The notes beneath the pieces were generated by a model. The model was not told where the DNA came from. It was given only the letters and a program-made list of their open reading frames with translations, and did no database searches. A stretch of DNA of 64,000 nucleotides from an uncultured Chlorobiota bacterium (lineage in GTDB: Bacteria > Bacteroidota > Ignavibacteria > UBA10030 > UBA6906), in assembly GCA_900696645.1 (NCBI GenBank), contig CAADGV010000007.1:62001-126000 (forward strand), given 5' to 3'. A program made the translations under genes and the position numbers. Below are positions 20,766-28,787 of this stretch, in pieces. Positions within the stretch are counted from its first letter, which is position 1, and every line of letters begins with the position of its first letter.

Positions 20766-21153
20766 ACTGCATCAGTTTGCGCAGGTCGCTTTCCGGTTTG
20801 ATCCCAAGAAGCACCCTCTGAATAATTCCTTCGTTCACAATCACCGTTGTCGGTGTAGCCATCACGCCAAATGCACGGGTGGTCGGCTTGTCTTCGGAAA
20901 TATCGACCTTGAATATGTTCGGCACTTCCATCCTGAGTCTGTCGATTGTCGGGGAGAGCTTCTTACATTGACTGCATGTCGGACTGAAGAAGTATGCCAT
21001 CACTTTTTCGCCCCGGGCGATTGCTTCCCCGAGCGGTCCGGTGACGCCTTCGATTTTCCTTCCTGTATTGCGTTTTGATTTCCAGAGGGCATAGAGTTGC
21101 ACTGCGAGAAGCAACAACAGCAGAGTAGTAAGTATGGTGAATATGCTGGTCAT
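20764..21153 (-). CDS. Membrane-anchored thioredoxin-like protein
   Basis: A 129-residue protein with an N-terminal transmembrane helix (residues about 4-22) followed by a thioredoxin fold carrying the redox motif CSQC in FFSPTCSQCKKLSP and the cis-Pro loop MATPTTVIV. It probably faces the periplasm and reduces or oxidises protein thiols. Its ATG overlaps the stop of the DUF6132-like gene upstream (ATGA), so it ends a cluster of small membrane/redox genes running from 22,016. Confidence 0.8.
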   Translation of the reverse strand: MTSIFTILTTLLLLLLAVQLYALWKSKRNTGRKIEGVTGPLGEAIARGEKVMAYFFSPTCSQCKKLSPTIDRLRMEVPNIFKVDISEDKPTTRAFGVMATPTTVIVNEGIIQRVLLGIKPESDLRKLMQ

Positions 21154-21350
21154 GCCGGCGGCTTTTCAGAGTCTTTGGGTTTGGAAGACCAGCCTGCCAC
21201 CGCACCGATCAATGCACCGTATGCCGTGCTGATGTAGGGATTGGAAGTAATAGGGCATGATCCGCCGAGACACCCAATGTAGTAGTAGTACGCATAACCG
21301 CCGATTGCGCCGAGAAGCGTAACAAGTCCGCGTTTCAACCAAATGTTCAT
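21150..21350 (-). CDS. Small membrane protein, DUF6132-like
   Basis: A 66-residue protein with two hydrophobic segments (VTLLGAIGGYAYYYYIGCL; ISTAYGALIGAVAGW), a CLGGSCPI motif between them and a charged tail. The spaced Cys pair and glycine-rich helices match small proteins annotated DUF6132 in related bacteria. Start and stop overlap both neighbours by four bases, showing translational coupling. The function is unknown, but the neighbours suggest redox or sulfur work. Confidence 0.65.
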   Translation of the reverse strand: MNIWLKRGLVTLLGAIGGYAYYYYIGCLGGSCPITSNPYISTAYGALIGAVAGWSSKPKDSEKPPA

Positions 21351-21565
21351 GCCATTTCCTTCTCAACAAGTTCTGTGTTCATTTCACGAACGAGGACATC
21401 GATAGCTTCGCTTGTCCATCCTTTGTCGAGCGCAAGTTCCTCGAGCGTACCCCAGGTCGGCTCCCCGCACACGAGGCAAGGAAGATTCCTGCTGATAAGA
21501 AACTTCACCGAACCCGGGAACCGGTCGATCAACTCTTCAATGCCGATCGTTCGCTCTATGTGCAT
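21347..21565 (-). CDS. DUF1858-like small protein
   Basis: A 72-residue soluble protein starting at MHIERTIGIEELI. DUF1858 proteins share the pattern of a leading two-helix segment, a CLVCGEP-type motif and a following helix; here the motif reads ISRNLPCLVCGEPTWGTLEELA. The Cys pair may bind metal or a sulfur species. The start was chosen inside a longer open frame because it reduces overlap with the upstream gene to 29 bases. Function unknown. Confidence 0.7.
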   Translation of the reverse strand: MHIERTIGIEELIDRFPGSVKFLISRNLPCLVCGEPTWGTLEELALDKGWTSEAIDVLVREMNTELVEKEMA

Positions 21566-21794
21566 CATATCCTTCTCCGAACATACGACGGATGACATCG
21601 CCAATGTACGCCCGCGTTGCCTGGATGACGAGGGCGCTTGAACATTCCTGTTCGAATCTACTGCACATTATCATCCCCACTTTCCGGGCGTCTGCCTCCG
21701 AGGTGGATGTTTTCAGCATCGCTTCCGCTTCGGCACAATACTGTTTGAGCAGTTCTTGCTGTGGGTCGGTCGGCGTATAAACAAGAGGTCCCAT
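21537..21794 (-). CDS. Conserved small hypothetical protein
   Basis: An 85-residue helical soluble protein (PQQELLKQYCAEAEAMLKT; RKVGMIMCSRFEQECSSALV). No family recognised. It contains three Cys residues without a CxxC pattern. It sits in the same-direction cluster between a DUF2892-like membrane protein and a DUF1858-like protein, overlapping the latter by 29 bases. Confidence 0.55.
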   Translation of the reverse strand: MGPLVYTPTDPQQELLKQYCAEAEAMLKTSTSEADARKVGMIMCSRFEQECSSALVIQATRAYIGDVIRRMFGEGYDAHRANDRH

Positions 21795-21809
21795 CGCTCC
21801 GCCTCGTTT

Positions 21810-22016
21810 CTATTTGCTCTTCTTTGTAGTTGATAGCTTGAGCGGGAAATACAACGGGCAGAAGCCGATGGCGCTTGTCGCCAGGAGAATAACCGCCAAT
21901 ATGCCAAGTACAACGCCGAGCGTGCCGCTAAGGGTTCCGTTCAACAGGAGGAACCCGAGGATGAGGGCCGCAACAACACGTACGATGCGGTCAGTTGTTC
22001 CCATGTTCTTTTGCAT
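21810..22016 (-). CDS. DUF2892 / YgaP-like inner-membrane protein
   Basis: A 68-residue protein with the leading motif MQKNMGTTDRIVRVVAA and two transmembrane helices, the second ending TSAIGFCPLYFPLKL. This is the typical DUF2892 layout, found alone or fused to rhodanese domains in YgaP. The ATG at 22016 follows GGAG by 9 bases. The family is linked to sulfur handling in other bacteria. Confidence 0.8.
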   Translation of the reverse strand: MQKNMGTTDRIVRVVAALILGFLLLNGTLSGTLGVVLGILAVILLATSAIGFCPLYFPLKLSTTKKSK

Positions 22017-22111
22017 GATCTTGTACTCCAATCTGGTGGGGAAATCCGGCAATGTCGCCGGGCTGATTCTGACGATGAGATGATGGGGACGTTACCAAAG
22101 GGTCAGGAAAT

Positions 22112-22384
22112 CTACGATTTGCGGCTGCCTCTCATTGAGGGTTTTCCGGTTGAGGCCTCGAGAATAGCGAGGTCGATGACTTTGTGCAGTTTCCGGTGTG
22201 TTTTGAGCGGGATAGACGGCCCTTCTTGTTTCTTGTAAAGAAGAATGGTCTTCTTCAGTGAATCAAGATATGCTGTACAGTTCGGGCAGGAGTCGAGATG
22301 CTTCTTGATCGCCCGGCATTTCGGGCTGTTCATGTCGGCATCCAAGTTCAAACAGATATATTGGTACACACCTTTACATTTCAT
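22112..22384 (-). CDS. Zinc-binding anti-sigma factor candidate
   Basis: A 90-residue protein with the ZAS-type motif H-x3-C-x2-C (KKHLDSCPNCTAYL) and an upstream Cys (MKCKGVYQYI; NSPKCRAIKKHL). It lacks a transmembrane helix, so it would be a soluble anti-sigma factor. The gene starts one base after the ECF sigma factor stop, which supports the pairing: the zinc domain would hold the sigma factor inactive until a signal, possibly redox, releases it. Confidence 0.78.
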   Translation of the reverse strand: MKCKGVYQYICLNLDADMNSPKCRAIKKHLDSCPNCTAYLDSLKKTILLYKKQEGPSIPLKTHRKLHKVIDLAILEASTGKPSMRGSRKS

Positions 22385-22385
22385 G

Positions 22386-23021
22386 TTATTCCTCCTCCGA
22401 AGTCATATACGGGTTCAACTGGTCTCGCAGAAACGCCCGCGCTCTTCGCAAACGTGATTTTGTCGCCTCAACGGAGATGCCGAGAATTCTTGCCGTCTCC
22501 TCATTCGAATTTCCTTCAACATCTCTCAACACAAACACCACACGATAGTCAACGGGCAGTTTGAGAATCGCCTTGTCCAACACGTCTTTCAACTCACGTT
22601 TCAGCAGAGTGTCAGCCGGTGTTTCTTCCCATCGCGGGATGTTCTGCCGGTGTGTTTCTTCATCGGTTACAGGTGGATTGTCATACGATTCAAGCATCGC
22701 ATCCATCTTTCGCCGCCGCCGCTTCATCAGGCAATGATTGGCCGTGATCCGGTACAACCATGTCGTCAGCTTCGAGCGTCCGTCGAAGGAGTCGAGACTG
22801 CGATACATGCTGATGAACGTATCCTGCAATGCCTCTTCCGCTTTCTCTTTGTCCCTGCACACTTTGTAGGAGAATCGGTATACTGTCTCTTCGTAACGCT
22901 TGACGAGGGATGTAAACGCTGCCTTGTTACCCCGTTTTGCTTCGTGGATGAGTTGAGCGTCTGTTGTCGTGTGAACTGTTTTCACGAATATGATGATGTG
23001 AAAAGTGAAAGGTGTCAGCAT
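22386..23021 (-). CDS. ECF-type RNA polymerase sigma factor
   Basis: The assigned frame gives 211 residues, but the exact start is uncertain (a GTG at 22985 or a Met at 23105 also lie in frame, none with a strong ribosome site). Region 2 reads AFTSLVKRYEETVYRFSYKV through TWLYRITANHCLMKRRR. Region 4 reads LPVDYRVVFVLRDVEGNSNE and GISVEATKSRLRRARAFLR, the helix-turn-helix that reads the -35 element. It probably directs the downstream small-gene cluster together with the anti-sigma factor. Confidence 0.88.
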   Translation of the reverse strand: MLTPFTFHIIIFVKTVHTTTDAQLIHEAKRGNKAAFTSLVKRYEETVYRFSYKVCRDKEKAEEALQDTFISMYRSLDSFDGRSKLTTWLYRITANHCLMKRRRRKMDAMLESYDNPPVTDEETHRQNIPRWEETPADTLLKRELKDVLDKAILKLPVDYRVVFVLRDVEGNSNEETARILGISVEATKSRLRRARAFLRDQLNPYMTSEEE

Positions 23022-23212
23022 CAACCTACTAAAACTCCGTCTTGCCTGCAACGCCGCATGAATGTAATTTGGCGAAACGAACACGCGGTTCTGCGCAAGC
23101 ATCATCCACCCTTAACAAAAAACCCCCGAAGCGGTGAAATCAGGTAAAGGCATGGTTGTTGATTCTTGTGTTGAGGGGCGTCACAGTCCGAAAGGAGAAG
23201 GGAAGGAACGGT

Positions 23213-24604
23213 ATGCGTCTTGAGCAATTGATTGACAGACTTGCGAAACACAAAAGGCTGCAGGCCCTGCTTGCCGATGCATCGCATTTGCCCGTTGACA
23301 ATCTTGTGGATACGTTGGTGCGAGAGTTCGAGTATGTCATCGACCGCTATTCCTCTTGGAGTGAGTTTGCAGGGCAGGTACGCAGAATCGAATCGGAAAA
23401 AGTGAAAGCTCCTTCCTTGCCGAACAGCGAAGCGGAACAAAGCAATGCTCCGACTATTTCTGCGGGTGACGGACAATCGCTGCACATCAAGCCGATTAAG
23501 ATCGAAGTTTCATCCATCGATCTGCATGAAGCAGAGAAGAAATTGGCTGCCAAACGTGAAGATGAGACACGGAAAATGCGCCTGCGCAAGCAATTGGATG
23601 ATGCAGAGCATCTCATTCATTCTGAAATAGAAAAGGAATGGGAGGCGAAATCCGGCGATGTACGAACGCGTGCGGATGAATTCAAAACGGTGCAACAAGT
23701 CCTGCGCAAACCGATTGTATTTCATCCGCCGTTAGAAGAACGGCCTGAAGTGGTAATGCCTCCCACGCCGGATTTTTCGAACGAGGATTTGCTGTATATC
23801 CATGGAGCGGCGCCGGTTGAAGAATCATCCAACGAACCCCGTATCTTGCCTGTTGACCAACTCAGGGGCATTGATGCGACAGGGCAAATGTTTTCCTTCG
23901 ACCTTTGGGGCCTCAGACTCTATGTGAGCAAAGTGCAAAAAGAGGAACTCAGTGTCACCCGGTCGGGCATGCTTCTGCTGAATAAGGAGGACTCGCTTCA
24001 CTATCGCGAGGAACATGAGGTCATTGTCAATGTGCTTCGGAACGAAGAGATGATTCTGCCATTCGAGTTCGGCACAATTGTTCGGGGCAAGGAAGAACTC
24101 ATACGGAAGGCTACTGTGCTGGCTCCGGCATTGCAGCGCGGCCTTGCCTCGGAATGCAGATCGGCGACATGGCTCGTTCGGTTGCGTGCTTACGATGCAC
24201 GCGTAACCAAAGTGATTTCAGGGCTGGCTCCTGCGACAATGATACAGGAGCGAGGGCGGGATGAGAAGCGGCCGTCGAAACGGTCGGACGTGAAGACGCT
24301 TGAAAAGCTCCTTCAGCACGAACGAACCGTTGCAGAAACAATACATGCACTGCTGACCGGCGTGAGCCTCTCATCCGAAGTGTCATTACTCGTCAACATC
24401 GGGAACGGTACCTCGGAAGATTGGAAGACAATACTCGAAGCGTCGTATGAAATTCCGATCATCAACCGGTCGAAGTTTTTCTCTGTTCTTGTTGAATTGC
24501 AGAACGAGTATCGCAAGGCGGGAATGATGTTTGAAGTGCACGGCCCGTCCGGCCGCTTCAGCTTGACTTCCGAAGTGGCAATGACTCAGGCAGTTTCCGC
24601 TTGA
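23213..24604 (+). CDS. Large protein with C-terminal GvpL/GvpF-like domain
   Basis: A 463-residue protein starting at MRLEQLIDR behind GGAAGGAAC. The first 220 residues are charged, helical and low-complexity. From about residue 240 it reads like GvpL/GvpF gas-vesicle proteins: FDLWGLRLYVSKV, LHYREEHEVIVNVLRNEEMI, LPFEFGTIV and the closing FEVHGPSGRFSL, matching the FE..GPWPPYSF-type end of that family. GvpL/F are accessory shell proteins. No gvpA or other gas-vesicle gene is in the window, so the role here is open. It is divergent from the sigma factor gene. Confidence 0.6.
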   Translation: MRLEQLIDRLAKHKRLQALLADASHLPVDNLVDTLVREFEYVIDRYSSWSEFAGQVRRIESEKVKAPSLPNSEAEQSNAPTISAGDGQSLHIKPIKIEVSSIDLHEAEKKLAAKREDETRKMRLRKQLDDAEHLIHSEIEKEWEAKSGDVRTRADEFKTVQQVLRKPIVFHPPLEERPEVVMPPTPDFSNEDLLYIHGAAPVEESSNEPRILPVDQLRGIDATGQMFSFDLWGLRLYVSKVQKEELSVTRSGMLLLNKEDSLHYREEHEVIVNVLRNEEMILPFEFGTIVRGKEELIRKATVLAPALQRGLASECRSATWLVRLRAYDARVTKVISGLAPATMIQERGRDEKRPSKRSDVKTLEKLLQHERTVAETIHALLTGVSLSSEVSLLVNIGNGTSEDWKTILEASYEIPIINRSKFFSVLVELQNEYRKAGMMFEVHGPSGRFSLTSEVAMTQAVSA

Positions 24605-24771
24605 ACATCTGCCTCGGACAATTCCTCGTCAATCACAATGTGCAGGTCGTTCGGCCTGCAGCAAACTTGGCAGTCTTCGATGTACTGTTGGTGAAGTCCG
24701 CCCGTTCCATCCACTACTATGGCGTTGACCTGAAGACAGTACGCGCAAATGAATGTAGTGTCGATTTCCAT
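24586..24771 (-). CDS. CPXCG-type cysteine-rich small protein
   Basis: A 61-residue protein with two Cys pairs: ICAYC near residue 8 and CQVCCRPN near residue 34. This is the zinc-ribbon layout of small CPXCG-motif proteins found widely in bacteria. It begins two bases after the polA stop, so it is probably co-transcribed with polA. Its end overlaps the convergent gene by 19 bases. Confidence 0.72.
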   Translation of the reverse strand: MEIDTTFICAYCLQVNAIVVDGTGGLHQQYIEDCQVCCRPNDLHIVIDEELSEADVQAETA

Positions 24772-24773
24772 TC

Positions 24774-27629
24774 CTAATGCGCCTCCAGCCAGTTCGGTCC
24801 CGTCCCCACCTCGACCTCGATCGGAACGGCAAGGGTCATTGCATTGCGCATTTGTTCAACAACAAGTTTCTTCATCATTTCCACTTCTCCTTCCGGCACT
24901 TCAAAAACCAACTCATCATGTACTTGCAGCAACATCTTGCTGCACATTCCCGACTTCAAACCTGTGATCTCTGATTTCCGGATGGCGTCATCAATCCGAA
25001 TCATCGCAATCTTGATCATATCAGCCGAGCTGCCTTGAATAGGCATGTTGATTGCCTGACGTTCAGCATTCGAGCGAATGGTGAAGTTGCGGCTGTTGAT
25101 GTCGGGAAGGTAGCGACGCCTGCCCAGGAGTGTGCTAACGTATCCCTTGCGCCGCGCCGAATCGATGGTATCGTTGATGTACTGCCTCACTTTCGGGAAG
25201 CGCTCGAAGTAACGTTGGATGATTTCCTTCGCTTCGCTTTGGCTGATTTCCAATCTGTTGGCGAGACCGAAAGGGCCAATCCCGTACATGATCCCAAAAT
25301 TGACTTCCTTTGCCTTTCGTCGCATGTCCCTTGAAATAGCATCCTGCTCAACACCGAAAACTTTTGCCGCGGTTGATGTATGAATATCCTCCTTGTTGTT
25401 GAACGCTTCCAGCAAACCCTCATCTCGCGAGATATGAGCCATGACACGCAGTTCAATCTGGGAATAATCCGCCGACATGATAACGTTGCCGCTGTTGCCG
25501 CAAATGAAGGCCTTCCGTATTGCCCTCCCCGCTTCAGTCCGGATGGGAATATTCTGCAGATTCGGATCGGCACTCGAAAGTCTGCCGGTTAACGCAACGG
25601 TTTGATTGAACGATGTGTGCAACCGGCCGGTTCTCGGATTGATGAGAGAAGGAAGGGCGTCAACATACGTTGACTTCAGTTTCGTGAGCTGGCGGTAGTC
25701 GAGCATCTTTTCGATAATCGGATGTTGACCCCGGAGAGCCTCGAGCACATTCACGTCGGTGGAGAATCCGGTTTTCGTTTTTCGGATAGTCGGCAGCTTG
25801 AGTTTGTTGAAGAGAATGTCTCCCAGCTGTTGCGTCGAGTTGATGTTAAACTGTCCGCCTGCATCAGCGTATATGTTCTTAATGAGATTGTTGATTTGTC
25901 GTTCCAGATCTTTCGACATGTCGGCGAGATAGCCAACATCAAGCGCAATGCCTTCTGCTTCCATTCGTGCAAGAACGGAAATGAGCGGAAACTCGACTTC
26001 CTCGCAGAGTGCAAGTTGCTCAAGCTGTTGGAGCTTGGTCTTCTGAATATTGGAAATCCGCAGAGTCATGTCCGCATCTTCGGCGGAGTAGTCGGTTATG
26101 GTTTCGAGCGGGACTTCTGCAATGTGTTTGAGACTCCGTCCTTTCCCGACAAGTTCTTCGAACGAAATCATCTTGTAGTGTAGATGTTCCATTGCCAGTG
26201 CGTCGAGGCTATGTTGCCCGTCCGCCCGCAAGATGTAGCTTGCCACCATTGTATCGAAGGCAACGCCGGCCACTTCGATGCCGTACGATTTCAAGACCAG
26301 CATATCGTATTTAATGTTCTGCCCGATTTTCTTGATAGATGGGTTCTCGATAATCGGTTTGAGTTTCTTGAGAACCGAATCCAGAGGCAAACCGAAGCTT
26401 GTTCGTGTTGCTTTACCGGATTCCGGTTCGGCCTGCGAAAAGAGATCCCTGACTTCCGATTTCTGACCTCCGACTTCTGAACTCACCGGAACATAAAACG
26501 CTTCGCGTTCTTTCACCGAAAATGCAAGTCCAACCAAATCCGCCTGCAACGCGTCGTTCGATGTTGTTTCTGTATCGAACACAAGGTTCTCAGCTTTGCC
26601 CAGTGTTGTACAGAGTTCGTCAAGCTCCTTCATCGTGCGGATGCAACGGTACTCATGCTTGTCAGAATGAATATCGCTCACCGGACGAGATGCCGTTGCC
26701 TCTTCTTGTCCGGTTGCGGCTTGTTTTACGTTCTTCTCAATTTCCGCTGAGACGATGTCCGCGAACTTGTTGGCAAGCGAACGGAATTCCAATTCTCCGA
26801 ACAACTTTGCCAATGCAGAAGTGTCGGGCGAGTTTGCCTTCAGTTGATGAAAGTCGATTGCTACGGGAACATCGGTATGAATGGTGACGAGCCTCTTTGA
26901 AAGAAATGCCAGCTCTTTGTTGTTGATGAGTTTCTCCCGCACGCCCTTCTGCGGTATCTTGCCGACATTCTCATACAAATCCTCAATACTGCCGTATTGT
27001 TGAATGAGAGGGATGGCTGTCTTTTCTCCGATGCCCGGCACGCCCGGCACGTTGTCGGACTTGTCGCCAATGAGGCCGAGAACGTCGGTCACTTTCTCCG
27101 GCTCTACGCCGAATTTTTCGAGAACTCCCTTCTCATCAACAACTTCCGGATCTTCGCCTCCTTTGCCCGGACGTAGGATCTTGACATACGGAGTGATCAA
27201 CTGCATGAAATCCTTGTCGCCGGTAACCATGTACGTAACGACTTTCTCTTTCTCGGCCCGCTTTGCAAGCGTACCGATCACGTCGTCGGCCTCATAACCC
27301 GGCTGCTCGATGACGGGTACGTTGAACGCCCGCACGACATCCTTTAACAACCCTAACTGGCTCGACATATCCTCCGGCATTTTTTCACGCGTCGCCTTGT
27401 ATTCCTTGAACATTTCGTGCCGGAACGTAGGTTCTTTCGTATCGAACACTACGGCGATGTGTTCCGGTTTCTCGTCATCAAGGATGCGCATGAGTGTTGT
27501 GGTGAAGCCGTAAATCGCGCTGGTGTTCATTCCCTTGCTGTTGATGAGCGGACGGTTGATGAACGCAAAATACGCGCGGTAGGCGAGTGCCATGCCATCC
27601 AACAAAAAGAGTCTTTCCTGATTGGGCAT
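24774..27629 (-). CDS. polA: DNA polymerase I
   Basis: A 951-residue protein with all three domains. The 5'-nuclease domain spans residues 1 to about 300 (FLLDGMALAYRAYFAF; GYEADDVIGTLA; GDKSDNVPGVPGIGEKTA). The 3'-5' exonuclease domain has its acidic motif intact (LVFDTETTSNDAL). The polymerase domain carries DYSQIELRVMAH, the O-helix RRKAKEVNFGIMYGIG and VHDELVFEVP. It fills gaps in repair and replaces Okazaki primers. A short low-complexity insert at about residues 380-396 (SEVGGQKSEVRD) interrupts the exonuclease domain and corresponds to a dispersed DNA repeat. Confidence 0.96.
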   Translation of the reverse strand: MPNQERLFLLDGMALAYRAYFAFINRPLINSKGMNTSAIYGFTTTLMRILDDEKPEHIAVVFDTKEPTFRHEMFKEYKATREKMPEDMSSQLGLLKDVVRAFNVPVIEQPGYEADDVIGTLAKRAEKEKVVTYMVTGDKDFMQLITPYVKILRPGKGGEDPEVVDEKGVLEKFGVEPEKVTDVLGLIGDKSDNVPGVPGIGEKTAIPLIQQYGSIEDLYENVGKIPQKGVREKLINNKELAFLSKRLVTIHTDVPVAIDFHQLKANSPDTSALAKLFGELEFRSLANKFADIVSAEIEKNVKQAATGQEEATASRPVSDIHSDKHEYRCIRTMKELDELCTTLGKAENLVFDTETTSNDALQADLVGLAFSVKEREAFYVPVSSEVGGQKSEVRDLFSQAEPESGKATRTSFGLPLDSVLKKLKPIIENPSIKKIGQNIKYDMLVLKSYGIEVAGVAFDTMVASYILRADGQHSLDALAMEHLHYKMISFEELVGKGRSLKHIAEVPLETITDYSAEDADMTLRISNIQKTKLQQLEQLALCEEVEFPLISVLARMEAEGIALDVGYLADMSKDLERQINNLIKNIYADAGGQFNINSTQQLGDILFNKLKLPTIRKTKTGFSTDVNVLEALRGQHPIIEKMLDYRQLTKLKSTYVDALPSLINPRTGRLHTSFNQTVALTGRLSSADPNLQNIPIRTEAGRAIRKAFICGNSGNVIMSADYSQIELRVMAHISRDEGLLEAFNNKEDIHTSTAAKVFGVEQDAISRDMRRKAKEVNFGIMYGIGPFGLANRLEISQSEAKEIIQRYFERFPKVRQYINDTIDSARRKGYVSTLLGRRRYLPDINSRNFTIRSNAERQAINMPIQGSSADMIKIAMIRIDDAIRKSEITGLKSGMCSKMLLQVHDELVFEVPEGEVEMMKKLVVEQMRNAMTLAVPIEVEVGTGPNWLEAH
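26449..26481 (-). repeat. SEVR-type dispersed repeat inside polA
   Basis: A run of imperfect 9- to 10-base units (GAAGTCGGAGGTCAGAAAT and similar on the minus strand) encodes SEVGGQKSEVR in frame. A 17-base stretch (26,464-26,480) is identical to one in the prophage at 54,729-54,745, so it is a mobile or amplified repeat and not part of the polymerase fold. Confidence 0.75.
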
Positions 27630-27740
27630 TGAAGCAGTCTGTTTGGTCTATTAAGTCGAAAGTCCGGAGAAATAGCGAGCGGAGCGAAGCTGTCTCGTCG
27701 GCAAGCAATATACAAAAAAGGAGACGTCTTCAGAACGAAC

Positions 27741-28787
27741 CTACTTATTTGACTCTGCTTTCAAATCGCGGAGGAGACGGTCGAGGGCTTTCGTGTAGGA
27801 GTCGTGGTTCTTCCAGTCACGGAAATCGCCGATTTGGCGGGTGCGGCGAATCTCGGCAGCCCATGCGACGGAAGTATCCATCACTGCATTGTCCAACTTG
27901 ACAGGGAAGAGAATGGTCTTGCCTTCTTTTCGCTCTCTTTCCATTGCCGATTCAACTTCCGATTCAACCCACGGGCTGTTGACAGATGTTTCTGAGAGGA
28001 TTAGCAGCAGTTTGTCATGCAGGCGGATGGATTCTTCGATTCTGGCTCTGAATCTGTCCCCGATTTTCATGTCTTCTGTAGCGAGCCAACACCGGACATT
28101 GTTGTTTTGGAGATCAGCATACAGGCGTTTCGCAAACTCTTGGTTCATCGAGGAGTAGCTAATGAAACAAGAATAATATTGAATTGGATTCTCAACAAGG
28201 GAACCGATATAATCAATGATTCTATCAGGAATTCCTGTCTCCCGAAGAAACAAATGAGGAATTTTCCCTCCTGACTTTACTATAGTATCAATTCCAATAG
28301 TCGACGGATGCCAATGATGATCACACTGTTCAAGACCGAAAGCTGTGCTCAGGTCGACATCTGCGAAAATTGAATGCCCAAAGCTCGAGCCCTCAAATCT
28401 TGCTCCATCTATGATTGAACGTGTGAAAATTGCATCAAATAGGTCGCAATAACGAAAGTCGACCCCAGTTAGGTTGCAATCCAGAAGAACTATGTTCTCA
28501 GCGCATGAGTTACTGAGATTAGCATCCTGAAAATCGCTGTACACTACAACTGCGTTTCGTAAGTCTGAGTAGGAAAGGTCGGCTCCTACGAGTTGAGTAA
28601 ACCAAAATTTTGTTTCGCGTAGGTCCGCTCCGCGAAGGCTAGCAAACTTCAGATTGCAGTCGCTCAAATTCCACTTACTTAGATCTTCCTCTGCGAGGTC
28701 GGGTTTTTCCAATTCGTGTTGTTTTCTCCACTCATTCCATGCCTCAGCACCTTGCGCGAGAACTGCCAGTTGATCAGAATTGGCCAT
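27741..28787 (-). CDS. Pentapeptide-repeat protein with C-terminal TIR domain
   Basis: A 348-residue protein starting behind GGAGG at 28787. Residues about 40-150 are pentapeptide repeats (LRGADLRETKFWFTQLVGAD; YSDFQDANLSNS; DFRYCDLFDAIF), which fold as a right-handed beta-helix. Residues about 205-335 are a TIR domain: CFISYSSMNQEFAKRLYADL, RCWLATEDMKIGDRF and SPWVESEVESAM, with the Glu in the position that is catalytic in NAD-cleaving TIRs. It could be a signalling or anti-phage effector sensing through the beta-helix. The start abuts the MFS stop, and no defence partner gene is adjacent. Confidence 0.85.
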   Translation of the reverse strand: MANSDQLAVLAQGAEAWNEWRKQHELEKPDLAEEDLSKWNLSDCNLKFASLRGADLRETKFWFTQLVGADLSYSDLRNAVVVYSDFQDANLSNSCAENIVLLDCNLTGVDFRYCDLFDAIFTRSIIDGARFEGSSFGHSIFADVDLSTAFGLEQCDHHWHPSTIGIDTIVKSGGKIPHLFLRETGIPDRIIDYIGSLVENPIQYYSCFISYSSMNQEFAKRLYADLQNNNVRCWLATEDMKIGDRFRARIEESIRLHDKLLLILSETSVNSPWVESEVESAMERERKEGKTILFPVKLDNAVMDTSVAWAAEIRRTRQIGDFRDWKNHDSYTKALDRLLRDLKAESNK

